A stretch of DNA of 64,000 nucleotides. It comes from Pseudooceanicola endophyticus (GTDB lineage: Bacteria > Pseudomonadota > Alphaproteobacteria > Rhodobacterales > Rhodobacteraceae). Under the pieces are notes generated by a model that made no database searches, was not told the origin of the DNA, and was given only the letters and a program-made list of their open reading frames with translations. Below, one piece after another: positions 8,960-18,522 of this stretch. The position numbers and the translations under genes are program-made. Numbering within the stretch: the stretch's first letter is position 1; each line of letters begins with the position of its first letter. The stretch covers positions 1 to 64,000 of the forward strand of contig NZ_JAHIAB010000008.1 of assembly GCF_018760365.1 (NCBI RefSeq). Reading direction: 5' to 3'.

Positions 8960-9044
8960 CGCATTTCCAGAGAGCGCCGGGCGCGCGCGCGATCCGCGCG
9001 CCGCGTTCCGGGGGCCTCGATGGCCCCGGAACGCGCCCCTGCCG

Positions 9045-9698
9045 TCACAGGATCGACTGCCCCGTCGCGGCCCAGTCCCTGGCGAACTGCTCAAGCCCCC
9101 TGTCGGTCAGCGGATGCCCGGCCAGGCCCTTGATCACCTTCGCCGGGATCGTCGCCACGTCGGCGCCGGCCAGCGCCGCCTCCTTCACATGGTTCGCCGT
9201 GCGCACCGAGGCCGCCAGGATCTCGGTCCCGAAGGCGTAATTGTCGTAGATCTCGCGGATCTCCCGGATCAGCTCCATGCCGTCCAGGTTGATGTCGTCC
9301 AGCCGTCCGACGAAGGGGCTGATGAACGTCGCCCCCGCTTTTGCGGCCAGCAGCGCCTGGTTGGCCGAAAAGCACAGCGTCACGTTCGTCGCGATCCCCT
9401 GGCCCGCAAAATGCCGGCAGGCCTTCAGCCCGTCCAGCGTCAGCGGCAGCTTGATCACCACGTTATCCGCGATCTGCGCCAGGCTCTCGCCCTCGGCGAT
9501 CATCGCGCCCGCCTCCATCGCCGCCACCTCGGCCGAGACCGGGCCCTCGACCACCGCGCAGATCTCCGCGATCACCTCGCGGAAATCGCGGCCAGATTTG
9601 GCGATCAGCGTCGGATTGGTGGTCACGCCGTCCAGCAGACCGTAATCGTTCAGCTCGCGGATCTCCTCCACGATGGCAGTGTCGACGAAGAATTTCAT
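9045..9698 (-). CDS. tal: Small transaldolase (TalC/fructose-6-phosphate aldolase family)
   Basis: 217 aa, the short single-domain form. It begins MKFFVDTA and has [11 protein letters not shown], the Schiff-base lysine in VVIKLPLT (about residue 86), SPFVGRLDD and the C-terminal TIPAKVI. It should catalyse dihydroxyacetone transfer between sugar phosphates in the non-oxidative pentose phosphate pathway. An F6P-aldolase activity cannot be excluded from sequence. AGGAGAACGAG precedes the ATG. It is the last gene of the minus-strand pentitol operon that starts near 20.8 kb, next to a dedicated transketolase. Confidence 0.92.
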   Translation of the reverse strand: MKFFVDTAIVEEIRELNDYGLLDGVTTNPTLIAKSGRDFREVIAEICAVVEGPVSAEVAAMEAGAMIAEGESLAQIADNVVIKLPLTLDGLKACRHFAGQGIATNVTLCFSANQALLAAKAGATFISPFVGRLDDINLDGMELIREIREIYDNYAFGTEILAASVRTANHVKEAALAGADVATIPAKVIKGLAGHPLTDRGLEQFARDWAATGQSIL

Positions 9699-9756
9699 CT
9701 CGTTCTCCTGAAAGGGACTTGGGGAAAGGCTGCGGCCCCCGAAGGGGCCGCGCGGA

Positions 9757-10482
9757 TCACACCGAAAGGAAACCGCCGTCCACCGGCAGCACCGCGCCGG
9801 TGATCATGCGCGCGTCCTGCGACAGCAGCATGGCGATGCTATCGGCGACCTCCTCGGCCTCGGCAAAGCGGTTCATCGGGTGGCGCACCATCATCGGCTG
9901 GGATTTCACCGGATCCGACCAGGCCTCGACCGCGAGTTCCGTCAGCGTGATCGTCGGCGCCACGCAGTTGACGCGGATGCCATGGGGCCCGAATTCCTTT
10001 GCCATGACGCGGCTTGCGCCCTCCAGCCCCGCCTTGGAGGCCGCGTAGCACAGGTGTTCGGTGAAGCCGCGATGCCCGGCAATCGAGGTAATGTTGACGA
10101 TGGCCCCGCCGCCGCCCTCTGCCACCCGGGCCCGGGCGAACTCCTGGCAGGTGATCAGGGCGGCGCGCAGGTTGATGCCCAGCACCGCCTCATAGCCCGC
10201 CTCGGTCATCTCGAAGCTGCTCTCCAGCACGTTGATCCCGGCCGAGTTGATCAAGAAATCGGCCGGGCCCGCCTCGGCCATGGCGGCGCGGGTGGCGGCG
10301 GGGTCCTGCAGATCCACCGCGATCGAACGCCCGCCGATCTCGGCGTGCAGGGTTTCAAGGTCGGCGGCGGTGCGGGTCATGGCGATGACCTCGGCGCCGC
10401 GGGCGGCCATGGCCAGGGCACAGGCACGTCCGATGCCCTTGCCCGCGCCGGTGATGATGACGGATTTTCCGGAAAACTGCAT
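9757..10482 (-). CDS. SDR oxidoreductase resembling L-xylulose reductase (DCXR type)
   Basis: 241 aa classical short-chain dehydrogenase. It has the cofactor motif TGAGKGIG (about 14-21), NSAG in place of NNAG, catalytic Ser in NITS and YAASK. Its spacing and the tail PVDGGF resemble dicarbonyl/L-xylulose reductase, which interconverts L-xylulose and xylitol with NADP(H). The ATG at 10482 lies 10 bp after the transketolase stop with GAGGCAG upstream; an in-frame ATG at 10515 would overlap transketolase. Context (xylitol-type dehydrogenase, pentulose kinase) supports a pentulose/pentitol role. The exact substrate is inferred. Confidence 0.82.
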   Translation of the reverse strand: MQFSGKSVIITGAGKGIGRACALAMAARGAEVIAMTRTAADLETLHAEIGGRSIAVDLQDPAATRAAMAEAGPADFLINSAGINVLESSFEMTEAGYEAVLGINLRAALITCQEFARARVAEGGGGAIVNITSIAGHRGFTEHLCYAASKAGLEGASRVMAKEFGPHGIRVNCVAPTITLTELAVEAWSDPVKSQPMMVRHPMNRFAEAEEVADSIAMLLSQDARMITGAVLPVDGGFLSV

Positions 10483-10492
10483 TCTGCCTCTC

Positions 10493-12499
10493 TCAGGCCA
10501 GGTGATGTTTGACACGGGCGATCAGGCCCGCAGCGGTGATGCCGAATTCGGCGTAAAGACGCTCTGCCGGGGCCGAGGCGCCAAAGCCCCGAAGGCCCAG
10601 CACGTCCTCCTCGGTCGCGACATAGCGGGTCCAGCCGAAGGTCCCGGCGGCCTCGATGGCGACGCGGGGGGCGGTACCCAGAACGGCGGCGCGATAGGCG
10701 GCGGGCTGGGCCTCGAACAGCTCCCAGCAGGGCATGGAGACGACGGCGGCATGAATGCCCTGGGCTTTCAAAGCCTCTGCCGCATCGACCGCGATGGCGA
10801 CCTCGGTGCCGGTGGCAAGGATCGTCGCGTCTCGGGGGGCGTCGGTATCGCGGATCACATAGGCGCCCTTGGCGGAAAGGTTCTCCTCTCCCGCACCACG
10901 CAGCTGCGGCACCGCCTGACGCGACAGCGCCAGAAGCGAGGGCGTCTTGCGCGCGCGCAGCGCGATCTCCCAGCATTCCAGCGCCTCGACCGCATCGGCG
11001 GGGCGCATGACATTGAGGTTGGGCATCGCCCGCAGCGCGGCCAGGTGTTCGACCGGCTGGTGGGTGGGTCCGTCCTCTCCCAGCCCGATGGAATCATGGG
11101 TCATCACATAGACCACCCCCACCCCCATCAGCGCCGACAGCCGGATGGCGTTGCGTGCGTAATCCGAGAACACCAGGAAGGTGCCGCCATAGGGGATCAG
11201 CCCGCCATGGCAGGCGATGCCGTTCATCGCCGCCGCCATGCCGAATTCCCGCACACCGTAAGAGACATAGCGCCCGCCATAGGCGCCGGGCTGGAAATCG
11301 CTGTCGACCGCCGGCACCCGCGTCAGGTTCGATCCGGTCAGGTCGGCGGATCCGCCGATCATCTCGGGGCAGGCTGCGGTCAGGGGGGCAAGGGCCAGCT
11401 GGCTGGCCTTGCGGGTGGCAACGTTCTGCGGCGCCTCAAACAGCGCCTGCCGGGCGGCTGCCACGGCGGCGTCGAACCCTGCGGGCAGGTCCCCGGCCAT
11501 GCGGCGGGTGAATTCGCCTCCCTTGTCCGAGGCGGCCAGCCGCCCCTCCCATGCGATGCGATCCGCCTGCGCGCGGATGCCAGCCGCGCGCCATTCGGCC
11601 AGCAGATCGTCGGGGATGCTGAAATCCTGCGGCCCCAGCCCAAGCGCCTCGCGCGCCATTGCGCGTTCCGCGTCGCCCAGCGGAGAGCCATGCACGCCCG
11701 CCGTCCCGGCCTTGTGCGGCGCCCCCAGCCCGATCACCGTGCGCATCCGGATCAGCACCGGGCGGTCAATCCCCTTGGCCTGCGCGATGGCCGCATCAAC
11801 CTGCGCCACCGAATGGCCGTCGCAGGACAGCACCGCCCAACCCGCGGCCTCGAACCGGCCCGTCACGTCCTCGGTGAAGGCCTTCGAGGTCGGCCCGTCG
11901 ATGGAAATCCCGTTGTCATCGTAGAGCACCGTCAGCCGGTCCAGCCGCAGGTGCCCGGCCAGCGAAATCGCCTCCTGGCTGATCCCCTCCATCAGGCAGC
12001 CGTCACCGGCAAAGACCCAGGTGCGGTGGTCCACCAGATCATCGCCGAACTCGGCATTCAGCTTGCGTTCCGCCAGCGCCATGCCCACGGCGGATGCGAG
12101 GCCCTGCCCCAGCGGGCCAGTGGTGACCTCGATCCCCTTGGCGTGGCCGTATTCCGGGTGGCCTGCGGTCTTTGCCCCCCACTGACGGAAGTTCTTCAGC
12201 TGTTCCAGCGGCATGTCCTGATAGCCCGAAAGGTGCAGCAGCGCATAGAGCAGCATGGAGCCATGCCCGTTCGACAGCACGAAGCGGTCGCGGTCCGGCC
12301 AGTCGGGGCTCGAAGCATCAAACTTCAGATGCCGCATCCACAGGGCGGTTGCGGCCTCAGCCATGCCCATGGGGGCCCCGGGATGGCCGGAATTGGCGGC
12401 CTCGACCCCGTCAATGGCAAGGCCGCGCAGGCAGTTCGCCAGGGCAAAGGCATGGGTATCCTCGCGGGCCGTGGCGAGGGCGGTGGAAATCACGTTCAT
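10493..12499 (-). CDS. tkt: Transketolase
   Basis: 668 aa, full length for a ThDP-dependent transketolase. The N-terminal region has SGHPGAPMGMAEAA, the ThDP motif AGDGCLMEGISQEA and DDNGISIDG. The middle domain has HDSIGLGEDGPTHQPVEHLAALR. It transfers two-carbon units from xylulose 5-phosphate in the non-oxidative pentose phosphate pathway. It overlaps the upstream kinase gene by ATGA and is embedded in the pentitol operon. It is therefore probably an inducible copy that supplements a housekeeping enzyme elsewhere, although no second copy can be checked here. Confidence 0.96.
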   Translation of the reverse strand: MNVISTALATAREDTHAFALANCLRGLAIDGVEAANSGHPGAPMGMAEAATALWMRHLKFDASSPDWPDRDRFVLSNGHGSMLLYALLHLSGYQDMPLEQLKNFRQWGAKTAGHPEYGHAKGIEVTTGPLGQGLASAVGMALAERKLNAEFGDDLVDHRTWVFAGDGCLMEGISQEAISLAGHLRLDRLTVLYDDNGISIDGPTSKAFTEDVTGRFEAAGWAVLSCDGHSVAQVDAAIAQAKGIDRPVLIRMRTVIGLGAPHKAGTAGVHGSPLGDAERAMAREALGLGPQDFSIPDDLLAEWRAAGIRAQADRIAWEGRLAASDKGGEFTRRMAGDLPAGFDAAVAAARQALFEAPQNVATRKASQLALAPLTAACPEMIGGSADLTGSNLTRVPAVDSDFQPGAYGGRYVSYGVREFGMAAAMNGIACHGGLIPYGGTFLVFSDYARNAIRLSALMGVGVVYVMTHDSIGLGEDGPTHQPVEHLAALRAMPNLNVMRPADAVEALECWEIALRARKTPSLLALSRQAVPQLRGAGEENLSAKGAYVIRDTDAPRDATILATGTEVAIAVDAAEALKAQGIHAAVVSMPCWELFEAQPAAYRAAVLGTAPRVAIEAAGTFGWTRYVATEEDVLGLRGFGASAPAERLYAEFGITAAGLIARVKHHLA

Positions 12500-14115
12500 G
12501 TGGTAACCTTCTCGAGGGCGTGGCGGATGTCCCGCGCGGTGGATTGCAGCGCCAGGAAGGCGCGGTAACGGGCGTCATGCAGCGCCTTCAGCCCCGTGTC
12601 CGGCTGGCACAGGGTGGCGACGCGCGACAGGGCGGGCATCGCGGTGGGCAGGTCCGGGAAGGCCCCCGCCGCCACCGCCCCCAGCATGGCCGAGCCCAGC
12701 AGCACGGGTTCCTCGCAGGCCGTGACCTCGACCGGGAGGCCCGTGGCATCGGCCAGGATCTGGCGGGTCAGCGGATGCGCCCCCGCCCCCCCCGAGACCG
12801 AGATGGTGCGAATGGGCGCGCCATGGGCGGATTGCGTCTCGATGATCTGGCGCAGGCCGTAGCCCAGCCCGCAGACCCCCGCGACATAAAGCGCGACAAG
12901 GCTGTCGGTGCCTTCTTCCATCCCCTGCCCCGCGATCACGGCGCGGGCATGGGGATCGGCAAAGGGCGCGCGGTTGCCGAGGAACTCCGGCACCACATGC
13001 AGGGTATCGGCCAGCCGGACGGCCTCCGAAGCGCTACCCGCCAGCGCCAGCGCGCGGTCGGCCAGATAGGGGACCAGACCCTTGTCACCCGCCGCTTCGG
13101 TGGCCGCGGCGGTGGCGGGGTGCAGCTGCACCAGCTGGGCGATGGCGGCACCGGCGGCGGACTGGCCGCCCTCGTTCAGCCACATGCCCGGCACCATCGC
13201 GGAATAGTAGGGCCCCCAGACGCCCGGCACGAAGGCGGGTTCGGCGGTGGTCGTCATGGTGCAGGAGGAGGTGCCGAAGACATAGCCGAGGCAGGCTGTG
13301 GCATCCTGCGCGCCGCCCCTGGCCGCAACCGTGCCGATGCCGCCCGCATGGGCGTCGATCAGCCCGGCGGCGACGGCGGTGCCGGGATTCAGCCCCATGG
13401 ATCGGGCGGCCGTCTCGGTCAGGCCCTGGCCGAGGGCGGTGCCGGGATGCACGACCCTTGCCCCGATGCGCGCAAAGCCCTGGTCCGCCAGATCCCCCAG
13501 CCCGATGGCGTGGAAATACGCCGGATCCCAGCGGTCCTCATGCGCAAGGTAGGTCCATTTGCAGGTTACCGTGCAGGACGAGCGCTCCGTGGCGCCGGTG
13601 GCCTTCCAGGTCAGGAAGTCTGTCAGGTCGAAGAAATGCTGCGCGCCTTCATAGACCTCGGGGCGGTTTTCCTTCAGCCACAGCAGCTTGGGCGTTTCCA
13701 TTTCCGGAGAGATCACGCCGCCCACATATTTCAGCACGTCGTGGGACCCGGCGTTGATCCGTGCCGCCTGATCCAGCGCGCGGTGGTCCATCCAGACGAT
13801 GATGTCGCGTTCGGGATGGTCCGGCTCGCCCACCGGCAGGCCGCCTTCGGGCCCCTGCACCACCAGCGAACAGGTGGCGTCAAAGCCGATCCCGGTGATG
13901 GAGCCGGGCGCCACGCCCGATCCCCGCACGGCCTCGGCGACGCTCTCGCAGACGGCATCCCAGACCTGGATGCTGGATTGCTCGACATGGCCGGCGTCGG
14001 TGCGGTGCAGGGTGAGGGGGCGTTTCGCGGTGGCCAGCAGCTGGCCGCTGGCATCGAAGACACCCGCACGGGCCGATCCCGTGCCGACATCCACGCCGAT
14101 GAAATGCTGGGACAT
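12496..14115 (-). CDS. FGGY-family pentulose kinase (D-ribulokinase-like)
   Basis: 539 aa, the length of the long FGGY pentulose-kinase subgroup (YDR109C/human FGGY and bacterial ribulokinases). It has the N-terminal phosphate-1 motif VDVGTGSARAGVFD, a central substrate region (WMDHRA), and the C-terminal ADP-site loop SVSGGAGAHPL (about residues 435-445). It should phosphorylate a pentulose, D-ribulose or D-xylulose, to its 5-phosphate. AAGGAAA precedes the ATG. The gene follows the alditol dehydrogenase and overlaps tkt, an order that fits oxidation, phosphorylation, then sugar-phosphate rearrangement. No separate xylulokinase is seen in the operon. Confidence 0.9.
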   Translation of the reverse strand: MSQHFIGVDVGTGSARAGVFDASGQLLATAKRPLTLHRTDAGHVEQSSIQVWDAVCESVAEAVRGSGVAPGSITGIGFDATCSLVVQGPEGGLPVGEPDHPERDIIVWMDHRALDQAARINAGSHDVLKYVGGVISPEMETPKLLWLKENRPEVYEGAQHFFDLTDFLTWKATGATERSSCTVTCKWTYLAHEDRWDPAYFHAIGLGDLADQGFARIGARVVHPGTALGQGLTETAARSMGLNPGTAVAAGLIDAHAGGIGTVAARGGAQDATACLGYVFGTSSCTMTTTAEPAFVPGVWGPYYSAMVPGMWLNEGGQSAAGAAIAQLVQLHPATAAATEAAGDKGLVPYLADRALALAGSASEAVRLADTLHVVPEFLGNRAPFADPHARAVIAGQGMEEGTDSLVALYVAGVCGLGYGLRQIIETQSAHGAPIRTISVSGGAGAHPLTRQILADATGLPVEVTACEEPVLLGSAMLGAVAAGAFPDLPTAMPALSRVATLCQPDTGLKALHDARYRAFLALQSTARDIRHALEKVTT

Positions 14116-14169
14116 GGGATTTCCTTCGGGGCTTTGAGGCTGCGGGAGGCACGCCCCCCGCAGCAGGGA

Positions 14170-14901
14170 TCACATGCGGGCGAAGGCGGTCGGCAGGACC
14201 ACCAGGTCGCGCACCGTCACCTGACGGCGCCGGGTCAGCATGAACTCGACCGCCTCGGCGACCTCTTCGGCATCCATCAGGGCGCCTTCTTCCTTGGCCT
14301 TGCGCAGGTTTTCCTCGGGCCAGTCGGCCAAGAGGGCGCTGATGACGGGCCCGGGCGAGACCTGCGCCACCCGCACGCCATAGGGGATCATCTGCCGCCG
14401 CACGCCCTGCACGAAGCTGGTGATCGCCCATTTCGAGGCCGAGTAGACCGGCTCCCATTCCGCCGGGAAGTGACCCGAGATCGAGCAGGTCACGACGATA
14501 TCGCCGCTCTTGCGTTCCATCATGTGGGGTACGACGGCCTGGATGTTCTTGATCGCCGCATTGACGTTGAGGTTCAGCATCCGGTCAATCGTGTCGGCAT
14601 CGGTGTCCCACAGGTCACCGCCGATATAGGTGCCGGCATTGCAATAGAGGATGTCGATATGGCCGACCTTCTCCAGCACCTCGGGGACCATGGCCTTGCA
14701 GCTTTCGGGGTCCAGCAGGTTGGTGACCTGGGGGATGGCCTTCCCGCCCAGCTCGGCGGTAAGGGCGGCCAGGGCGGCCTCGTTCCAGTCGGCCATGACC
14801 ACGGTCACGCCATTGTCGAGAAGCATCTTCGTGGTGGCCAGCCCGATGCCCGAGGCCGCGCCGGTGACGACGGCAATCTTGCCTTCCAGCGATTGAGACA
14901 T
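14170..14901 (-). CDS. SDR alditol dehydrogenase (ribitol 2-dehydrogenase-like)
   Basis: 243 aa short-chain dehydrogenase with TGAASGIG, CNAGTY, Ser in CSISG and the catalytic YSASK. The tail lacks the usual G-G-F end and resembles ribitol 2-dehydrogenase-like SDRs. Ribitol oxidation would give D-ribulose, the expected substrate of the next gene's kinase. The ATG at 14901 is preceded by GGAG; the longer frame to 14979 runs through a GC-rich hairpin and is rejected. Substrate assignment rests on neighbours as much as on sequence. Confidence 0.8.
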   Translation of the reverse strand: MSQSLEGKIAVVTGAASGIGLATTKMLLDNGVTVVMADWNEAALAALTAELGGKAIPQVTNLLDPESCKAMVPEVLEKVGHIDILYCNAGTYIGGDLWDTDADTIDRMLNLNVNAAIKNIQAVVPHMMERKSGDIVVTCSISGHFPAEWEPVYSASKWAITSFVQGVRRQMIPYGVRVAQVSPGPVISALLADWPEENLRKAKEEGALMDAEEVAEAVEFMLTRRRQVTVRDLVVLPTAFARM

Positions 14902-14940
14902 GCACGTTCTCCAAAGGATTTCAAAGGGGAGAGAATTGGT

Positions 14941-14976
14941 GCGCGCGCCCCGAAGCGGGAGGGCGGGGGCGCGCGC
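14941..14976 (-). other. Intercistronic hairpin between permease and alditol dehydrogenase genes
   Basis: Perfect 11-bp stem (14941-14951 with 14966-14976) and 14-base loop in the 81-bp gap. There is no T-run, so it is more likely an mRNA-stabilising or attenuating element than a full terminator. Confidence 0.55.
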
Positions 14977-14982
14977 CAAGGA

Positions 14983-15960
14983 TCACCATTCGCGGCCGAT
15001 GTAGATCGCCAGGAGGATGATGGCGCCCTTGATGACGTCCTGAAGATAGGGGTTGATGCCCATCAGGTTCAGACCGTTGTTGAGGATCCCCAGAAGGATC
15101 GCCCCGATCAGCGTGCCCAGGATCAACCCGCGGCCGCCGGCAATCGCGGTACCGCCCAGCACGACGGCGGCGATGGCATCAAGTTCGAAGCCCACGCCCG
15201 CATTAGGCTGGCCCGACATCAGGCGGCCCGTCAGGACGATCGCCGCGAAGGCCGAGGTCAGCCCCGAAATGCCGTAGACCGCCAGCTTGACCCGCTGGGT
15301 CTTCACGCCGGACAGTTTCGCCGCCAGCTCATTGCCGCCGATGGCATAGACATGGCGTCCGAAGGGCGTGCGTTGCAGCAGCACCCAGGCCAGGGCATAG
15401 ATCACGAACATGAGGATGACGGGCACCGGGATGATGCCGATGCGGCCAATGCCGAACCACGAGATCCAGCCGGGCAGGCCCGAGATCGGGTAGCCGCCGG
15501 AATAAAGCAGGCCGAAGCCGCGCGCCATGCCCATGGTCGCCAGCGTCACGATGATCGCGGGCATCCGCCCCCAGGCCACCAGCACGCCGTTGAACAGGCC
15601 CAGCAGCACGCCGATCACCAGCCCGGCCAGCAGGCCGACGATGCCGGGCATCCCGAAGTTGACCATCAGCCCCGCCGAGATCGTGCCCGCCAGCGCCATC
15701 ACGGCGCCCACCGACAGGTCGATGCCGCCGGTCAGGATCACGAAGGTCATGCCGACCGCGATGATGCCGACGATCGACACCTGCCGCAGCACGTTCAGCA
15801 GGTTGTTGACCGAAAAGAAGTTGTCCGAGGCAAAGCCCATCAGGACCGAAACGACGATCAGCCCGATCAGCGGCAGCGCCAGCGGCGATTTCAGCAGGCC
15901 CGCGACGGAAAACCCCGTGCTGCGGCTCTGCGATGGTACGGTGTTGGCATCATGCGACAT
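14983..15960 (-). CDS. Sugar ABC transporter permease (RbsC family)
   Basis: 325 aa, about ten hydrophobic segments, of the RbsC/XylH/AraH family. Family features are [18 protein letters not shown] near residue 80 and [18 protein letters not shown], the cytoplasmic loop that meets the ATPase. The start at 15960 has GGGAGG upstream and overlaps the ATPase gene by 11 bp; the ATG at 15984 is an alternative. With the binding protein and double-ATPase genes upstream it forms a complete pentose/pentitol importer. Confidence 0.93.
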   Translation of the reverse strand: MSHDANTVPSQSRSTGFSVAGLLKSPLALPLIGLIVVSVLMGFASDNFFSVNNLLNVLRQVSIVGIIAVGMTFVILTGGIDLSVGAVMALAGTISAGLMVNFGMPGIVGLLAGLVIGVLLGLFNGVLVAWGRMPAIIVTLATMGMARGFGLLYSGGYPISGLPGWISWFGIGRIGIIPVPVILMFVIYALAWVLLQRTPFGRHVYAIGGNELAAKLSGVKTQRVKLAVYGISGLTSAFAAIVLTGRLMSGQPNAGVGFELDAIAAVVLGGTAIAGGRGLILGTLIGAILLGILNNGLNLMGINPYLQDVIKGAIILLAIYIGREW

Positions 15961-17452
15961 TCTGGACCCTCCCGGTCGTGGCATGGGTCATGATCTGTTC
16001 CGAGGTGATCTGATCGCCCTCGACCGTCGCGACGATCCCGCCCGAGCGGAAGACGCAGACGCGGTCCGACATGCCGATGACTTCGGGCAGTTCGGAAGAA
16101 ATCATGATGATGGAATAGCCCTTGGCGGTGAATTCGCGCATCAGGGCATAGATCTCGGCCTTGGCACCGACGTCGATGCCGCGGGTGGGCTCGTCGAAGA
16201 TCAGCACCTTCATCTGGTGGTTCAGCCAGCGCGCGATCACCACCTTCTGCTGGTTGCCCCCCGACAGCGTGTCGACGCGGGCATGGGGCCCCTGCGCCTT
16301 GACGCGGACCTGGGCCATCGCCTCTTCGGTGGCGGCCAGTTCCTGCTTCATGTCGATGAACCAGTGGTTCTTGCGGTACTTGCCGTAATTGTTGATCGAG
16401 ATGTTCTGAAGGATCGGGAAGCTGGTGATCAGCCCCTGTTCCTTGCGGCTTTCCGGCAGCAGGCCGATGCCATGGGCCAGCCCCTCGGCGGGTTCGCGGA
16501 AGCGCGTCTCGGCGCCGTCGACCAGCACCTTGCAGCGCACCGAAGGATGCGCGCCCAGCATCGCCAGCGCGGTTTCCGTGCGCCCCGAACCGACAAGGCC
16601 CGCAAAGCCAAGGATCTCTCCGGCGCGCAGGCGGAAGGACGACACCGGGCCGCCTTTCCTCAGCTGCACCTCCTCGCAGTCCAGCACCACGGGGGCATCG
16701 GCGGGAATGGCGGGCTTTTCGGGAAAGCTGTTCTCGATCCGGCGGCCCACCATCATCTCGACCAGGCGGTCGGTGTCGGTGTCGCTGACCGCGCAATCGC
16801 CGATGAATTCCCCGTCCCGCAGCACGGTGATGCGGTCGCAGATCTCGAAGATCTCCTCCAGGTGGTGCGAGATGAAGACGATGGCCACGCCGTTCAGGCG
16901 CAGCTGGCGCATCACCTTGAAAAGATGCTCGACCTCCGAAGGGGTCAGTGTCGCGGTGGGTTCGTCCAGCACCAGAATGCGGGCGTCCAGCGACAGCGCC
17001 TTGGCGATCTCGACGAACTGCTGTTCGGCGACCGACAGGCGGCTGATCGGCACGTCAAGCGGCAGATCGACGTCGAGCATCGCCAGGATCTCCCTGGCCC
17101 GCGCGGTCATGGCGCGGCGGTCCAGAAGGCCCAGGCGCGTCTTCATCTCGCGCGCGAGGAACATGTTTTCCACCGCCGTCAGATAGGGGATCAGGCTGAA
17201 TTCCTGAAACACGATGCCGATCCCCGCCGCGATGGCGGCATCGTAATCGGCAAAGTGGCGCTCTGTCCCGTCCAGGACGATCTTTCCGGCGGTCGGCTGA
17301 AGGATGCCGCTGAGGATCTTCATCAGCGTCGATTTCCCGGCGCCGTTCTCGCCCAGAAGGGCGTGGACCTCGCCGCCGCGGATGCTCAGGTTGACCCCGT
17401 GCAGGACCTCGATCTTGCCAAAGCTCTTGCGGATCCCTTGCAGTTCCAGCAT
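15950..17452 (-). CDS. Sugar ABC transporter ATP-binding protein (RbsA type, two nucleotide-binding domains)
   Basis: 500 aa with two fused ABC domains as in RbsA/XylG/AraG. The first has Walker [10 protein letters not shown], signature LSVAEQQ and Walker [11 protein letters not shown]. The second is degenerate, as usual for the family: its Walker A region reads about GLVGSGRTE, with LSGGNQQKV and [13 protein letters not shown]. It energises uptake through the permease next to it. GCAGGAGGAAGCG precedes the ATG at 17452. Located between the binding-protein and permease genes. Confidence 0.95.
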   Translation of the reverse strand: MLELQGIRKSFGKIEVLHGVNLSIRGGEVHALLGENGAGKSTLMKILSGILQPTAGKIVLDGTERHFADYDAAIAAGIGIVFQEFSLIPYLTAVENMFLAREMKTRLGLLDRRAMTARAREILAMLDVDLPLDVPISRLSVAEQQFVEIAKALSLDARILVLDEPTATLTPSEVEHLFKVMRQLRLNGVAIVFISHHLEEIFEICDRITVLRDGEFIGDCAVSDTDTDRLVEMMVGRRIENSFPEKPAIPADAPVVLDCEEVQLRKGGPVSSFRLRAGEILGFAGLVGSGRTETALAMLGAHPSVRCKVLVDGAETRFREPAEGLAHGIGLLPESRKEQGLITSFPILQNISINNYGKYRKNHWFIDMKQELAATEEAMAQVRVKAQGPHARVDTLSGGNQQKVVIARWLNHQMKVLIFDEPTRGIDVGAKAEIYALMREFTAKGYSIIMISSELPEVIGMSDRVCVFRSGGIVATVEGDQITSEQIMTHATTGRVQNVA

Positions 17453-17480
17453 CGCTTCCTCCTGCTTGGTGTTGAGGGGG

Positions 17481-17506
17481 CCGCCCCCGGAAGGTTCCGG
17501 AGGCGG
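17481..17506 (-). other. Intercistronic hairpin after the sugar-binding-protein gene
   Basis: Imperfect 10-bp stem (17481-17490 with 17497-17506) directly after the binding-protein stop and before rbsA-type. Such hairpins commonly protect the binding-protein mRNA so that it is made in excess over membrane components. That role is inferred. Confidence 0.5.
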
Positions 17507-17515
17507 CAGAGGGGG

Positions 17516-18427
17516 TTACCAGGCAAAGCCTTCGGCGTTCTTCTGGTCCACGACTTCCACGTCGATCGGGACTTCCTTCGGCACCACCTGGGCGCCCCAG
17601 TGTTCCGCCAGCGCCATGCCGAGGGCGACGCGCACCTGATCGCGCGGGAACTGAGCCGTGGTCTCGATGAAGGGGGTGCCCTTGGCGATGGCATCGACCG
17701 CTTCCGGCGCCCCGTCGACCGAGGTCAGCTTGATGTCCTTGCCCGACCCCTGGATGGCGGCCAGAGCGCCCATCGCACCGCCGTCGTTGACGGAGAAGAG
17801 GCCGTTCAGGTTGGGATGGGACTGGATCATGTTCTCGACCACGCCCATGGCGACGGAGCGGTCCTGGCGACCGTTCTGGGTATCGACCAGCTTGATGTCG
17901 CTGTATTCGGCCAGCGCCTCCTTGCAGCCCTCGACCCGTTGCAGGATCGGCACCACCGGGATGCCGTCGAGGATCGCGACCTCGCCCTTGCCGCCCAGGT
18001 CCTCGGCCAGGTACTTGCAGGACTTGTAGCCGGCATCCTTGTTCTTGGAGCCGACGAAGCTGTCGACGGGGCCGTTGGCATTGGCATCCACCGCCACGAC
18101 GATGACGCCCTGCTGCTTGGCCATGCGCACGGCGCTTTCGATACCGGCGGTGTCGGTGGGGTTCAGCAGCAGGATGTCGATGTTCTGCTGCAGCATGTCC
18201 TCCACGTCCGAGATCTGCTTGGCCACGTCATGGCCGGCATCGGTAAAGACCACATCGGCGCCGATGCTGGCGGCGGCCTGTTGCAGCGCCTCCTTCATGG
18301 AGACGAAATAGGGGTTGTTGAGTTCCTGGAACGTCATGCCGATCTTCAGCTTGTCGGCAGCGAAGGCCGGGCTGGCGGCGGCAAGGCCCAGGGCCGCAAC
18401 CGAGGCGGCGCAAAGGAATTTCTTCAT
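17516..18427 (-). CDS. Periplasmic sugar-binding protein (RbsB/Peripla_BP_4 family)
   Basis: 303 aa. A clear Sec signal peptide (MKKFLCAASVAALG...ASPAFA; cleavage near residue 23) is followed by a type I periplasmic-binding fold with LKIGMTFQELNNPYF, LLLNPTDTAGIE, and the second-lobe region VNDGGAMGAL. It delivers a pentose or pentitol to the adjacent RbsA/RbsC-type transporter. The ATG at 18427 is chosen because the signal peptide begins there; the ORF extends 11 codons upstream without sense. The start of the importer operon lies in the 95-bp gap after araC. Confidence 0.92.
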   Translation of the reverse strand: MKKFLCAASVAALGLAAASPAFAADKLKIGMTFQELNNPYFVSMKEALQQAAASIGADVVFTDAGHDVAKQISDVEDMLQQNIDILLLNPTDTAGIESAVRMAKQQGVIVVAVDANANGPVDSFVGSKNKDAGYKSCKYLAEDLGGKGEVAILDGIPVVPILQRVEGCKEALAEYSDIKLVDTQNGRQDRSVAMGVVENMIQSHPNLNGLFSVNDGGAMGALAAIQGSGKDIKLTSVDGAPEAVDAIAKGTPFIETTAQFPRDQVRVALGMALAEHWGAQVVPKEVPIDVEVVDQKNAEGFAW

Positions 18428-18474
18428 GGTGTCTGTCCTCCCAGTGGTGCTGACGGGCATGATCTGCCCGCCTC

Positions 18475-18495
18475 CGGGCGACGTCCTGTCGCCCG
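18475..18495 (-). other. Hairpin between the AraC-type regulator and binding-protein genes
   Basis: Perfect 8-bp stem (18475-18482 with 18488-18495), 5-base loop, in the 95-bp gap. It lacks a T-run. It could attenuate transcription from the regulator gene into the transporter genes or simply mark an mRNA processing site. Confidence 0.45.
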
Positions 18496-18522
18496 AATTC
18501 TAGAAAAGCGTATGTGTGACGG

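Noticed and set aside
12172-15993. Plus-strand open frame of 1273 codons
   Set aside because: Lies opposite tkt, kinase, SDR and permease genes; composition is the GC-rich shadow type with no domain.
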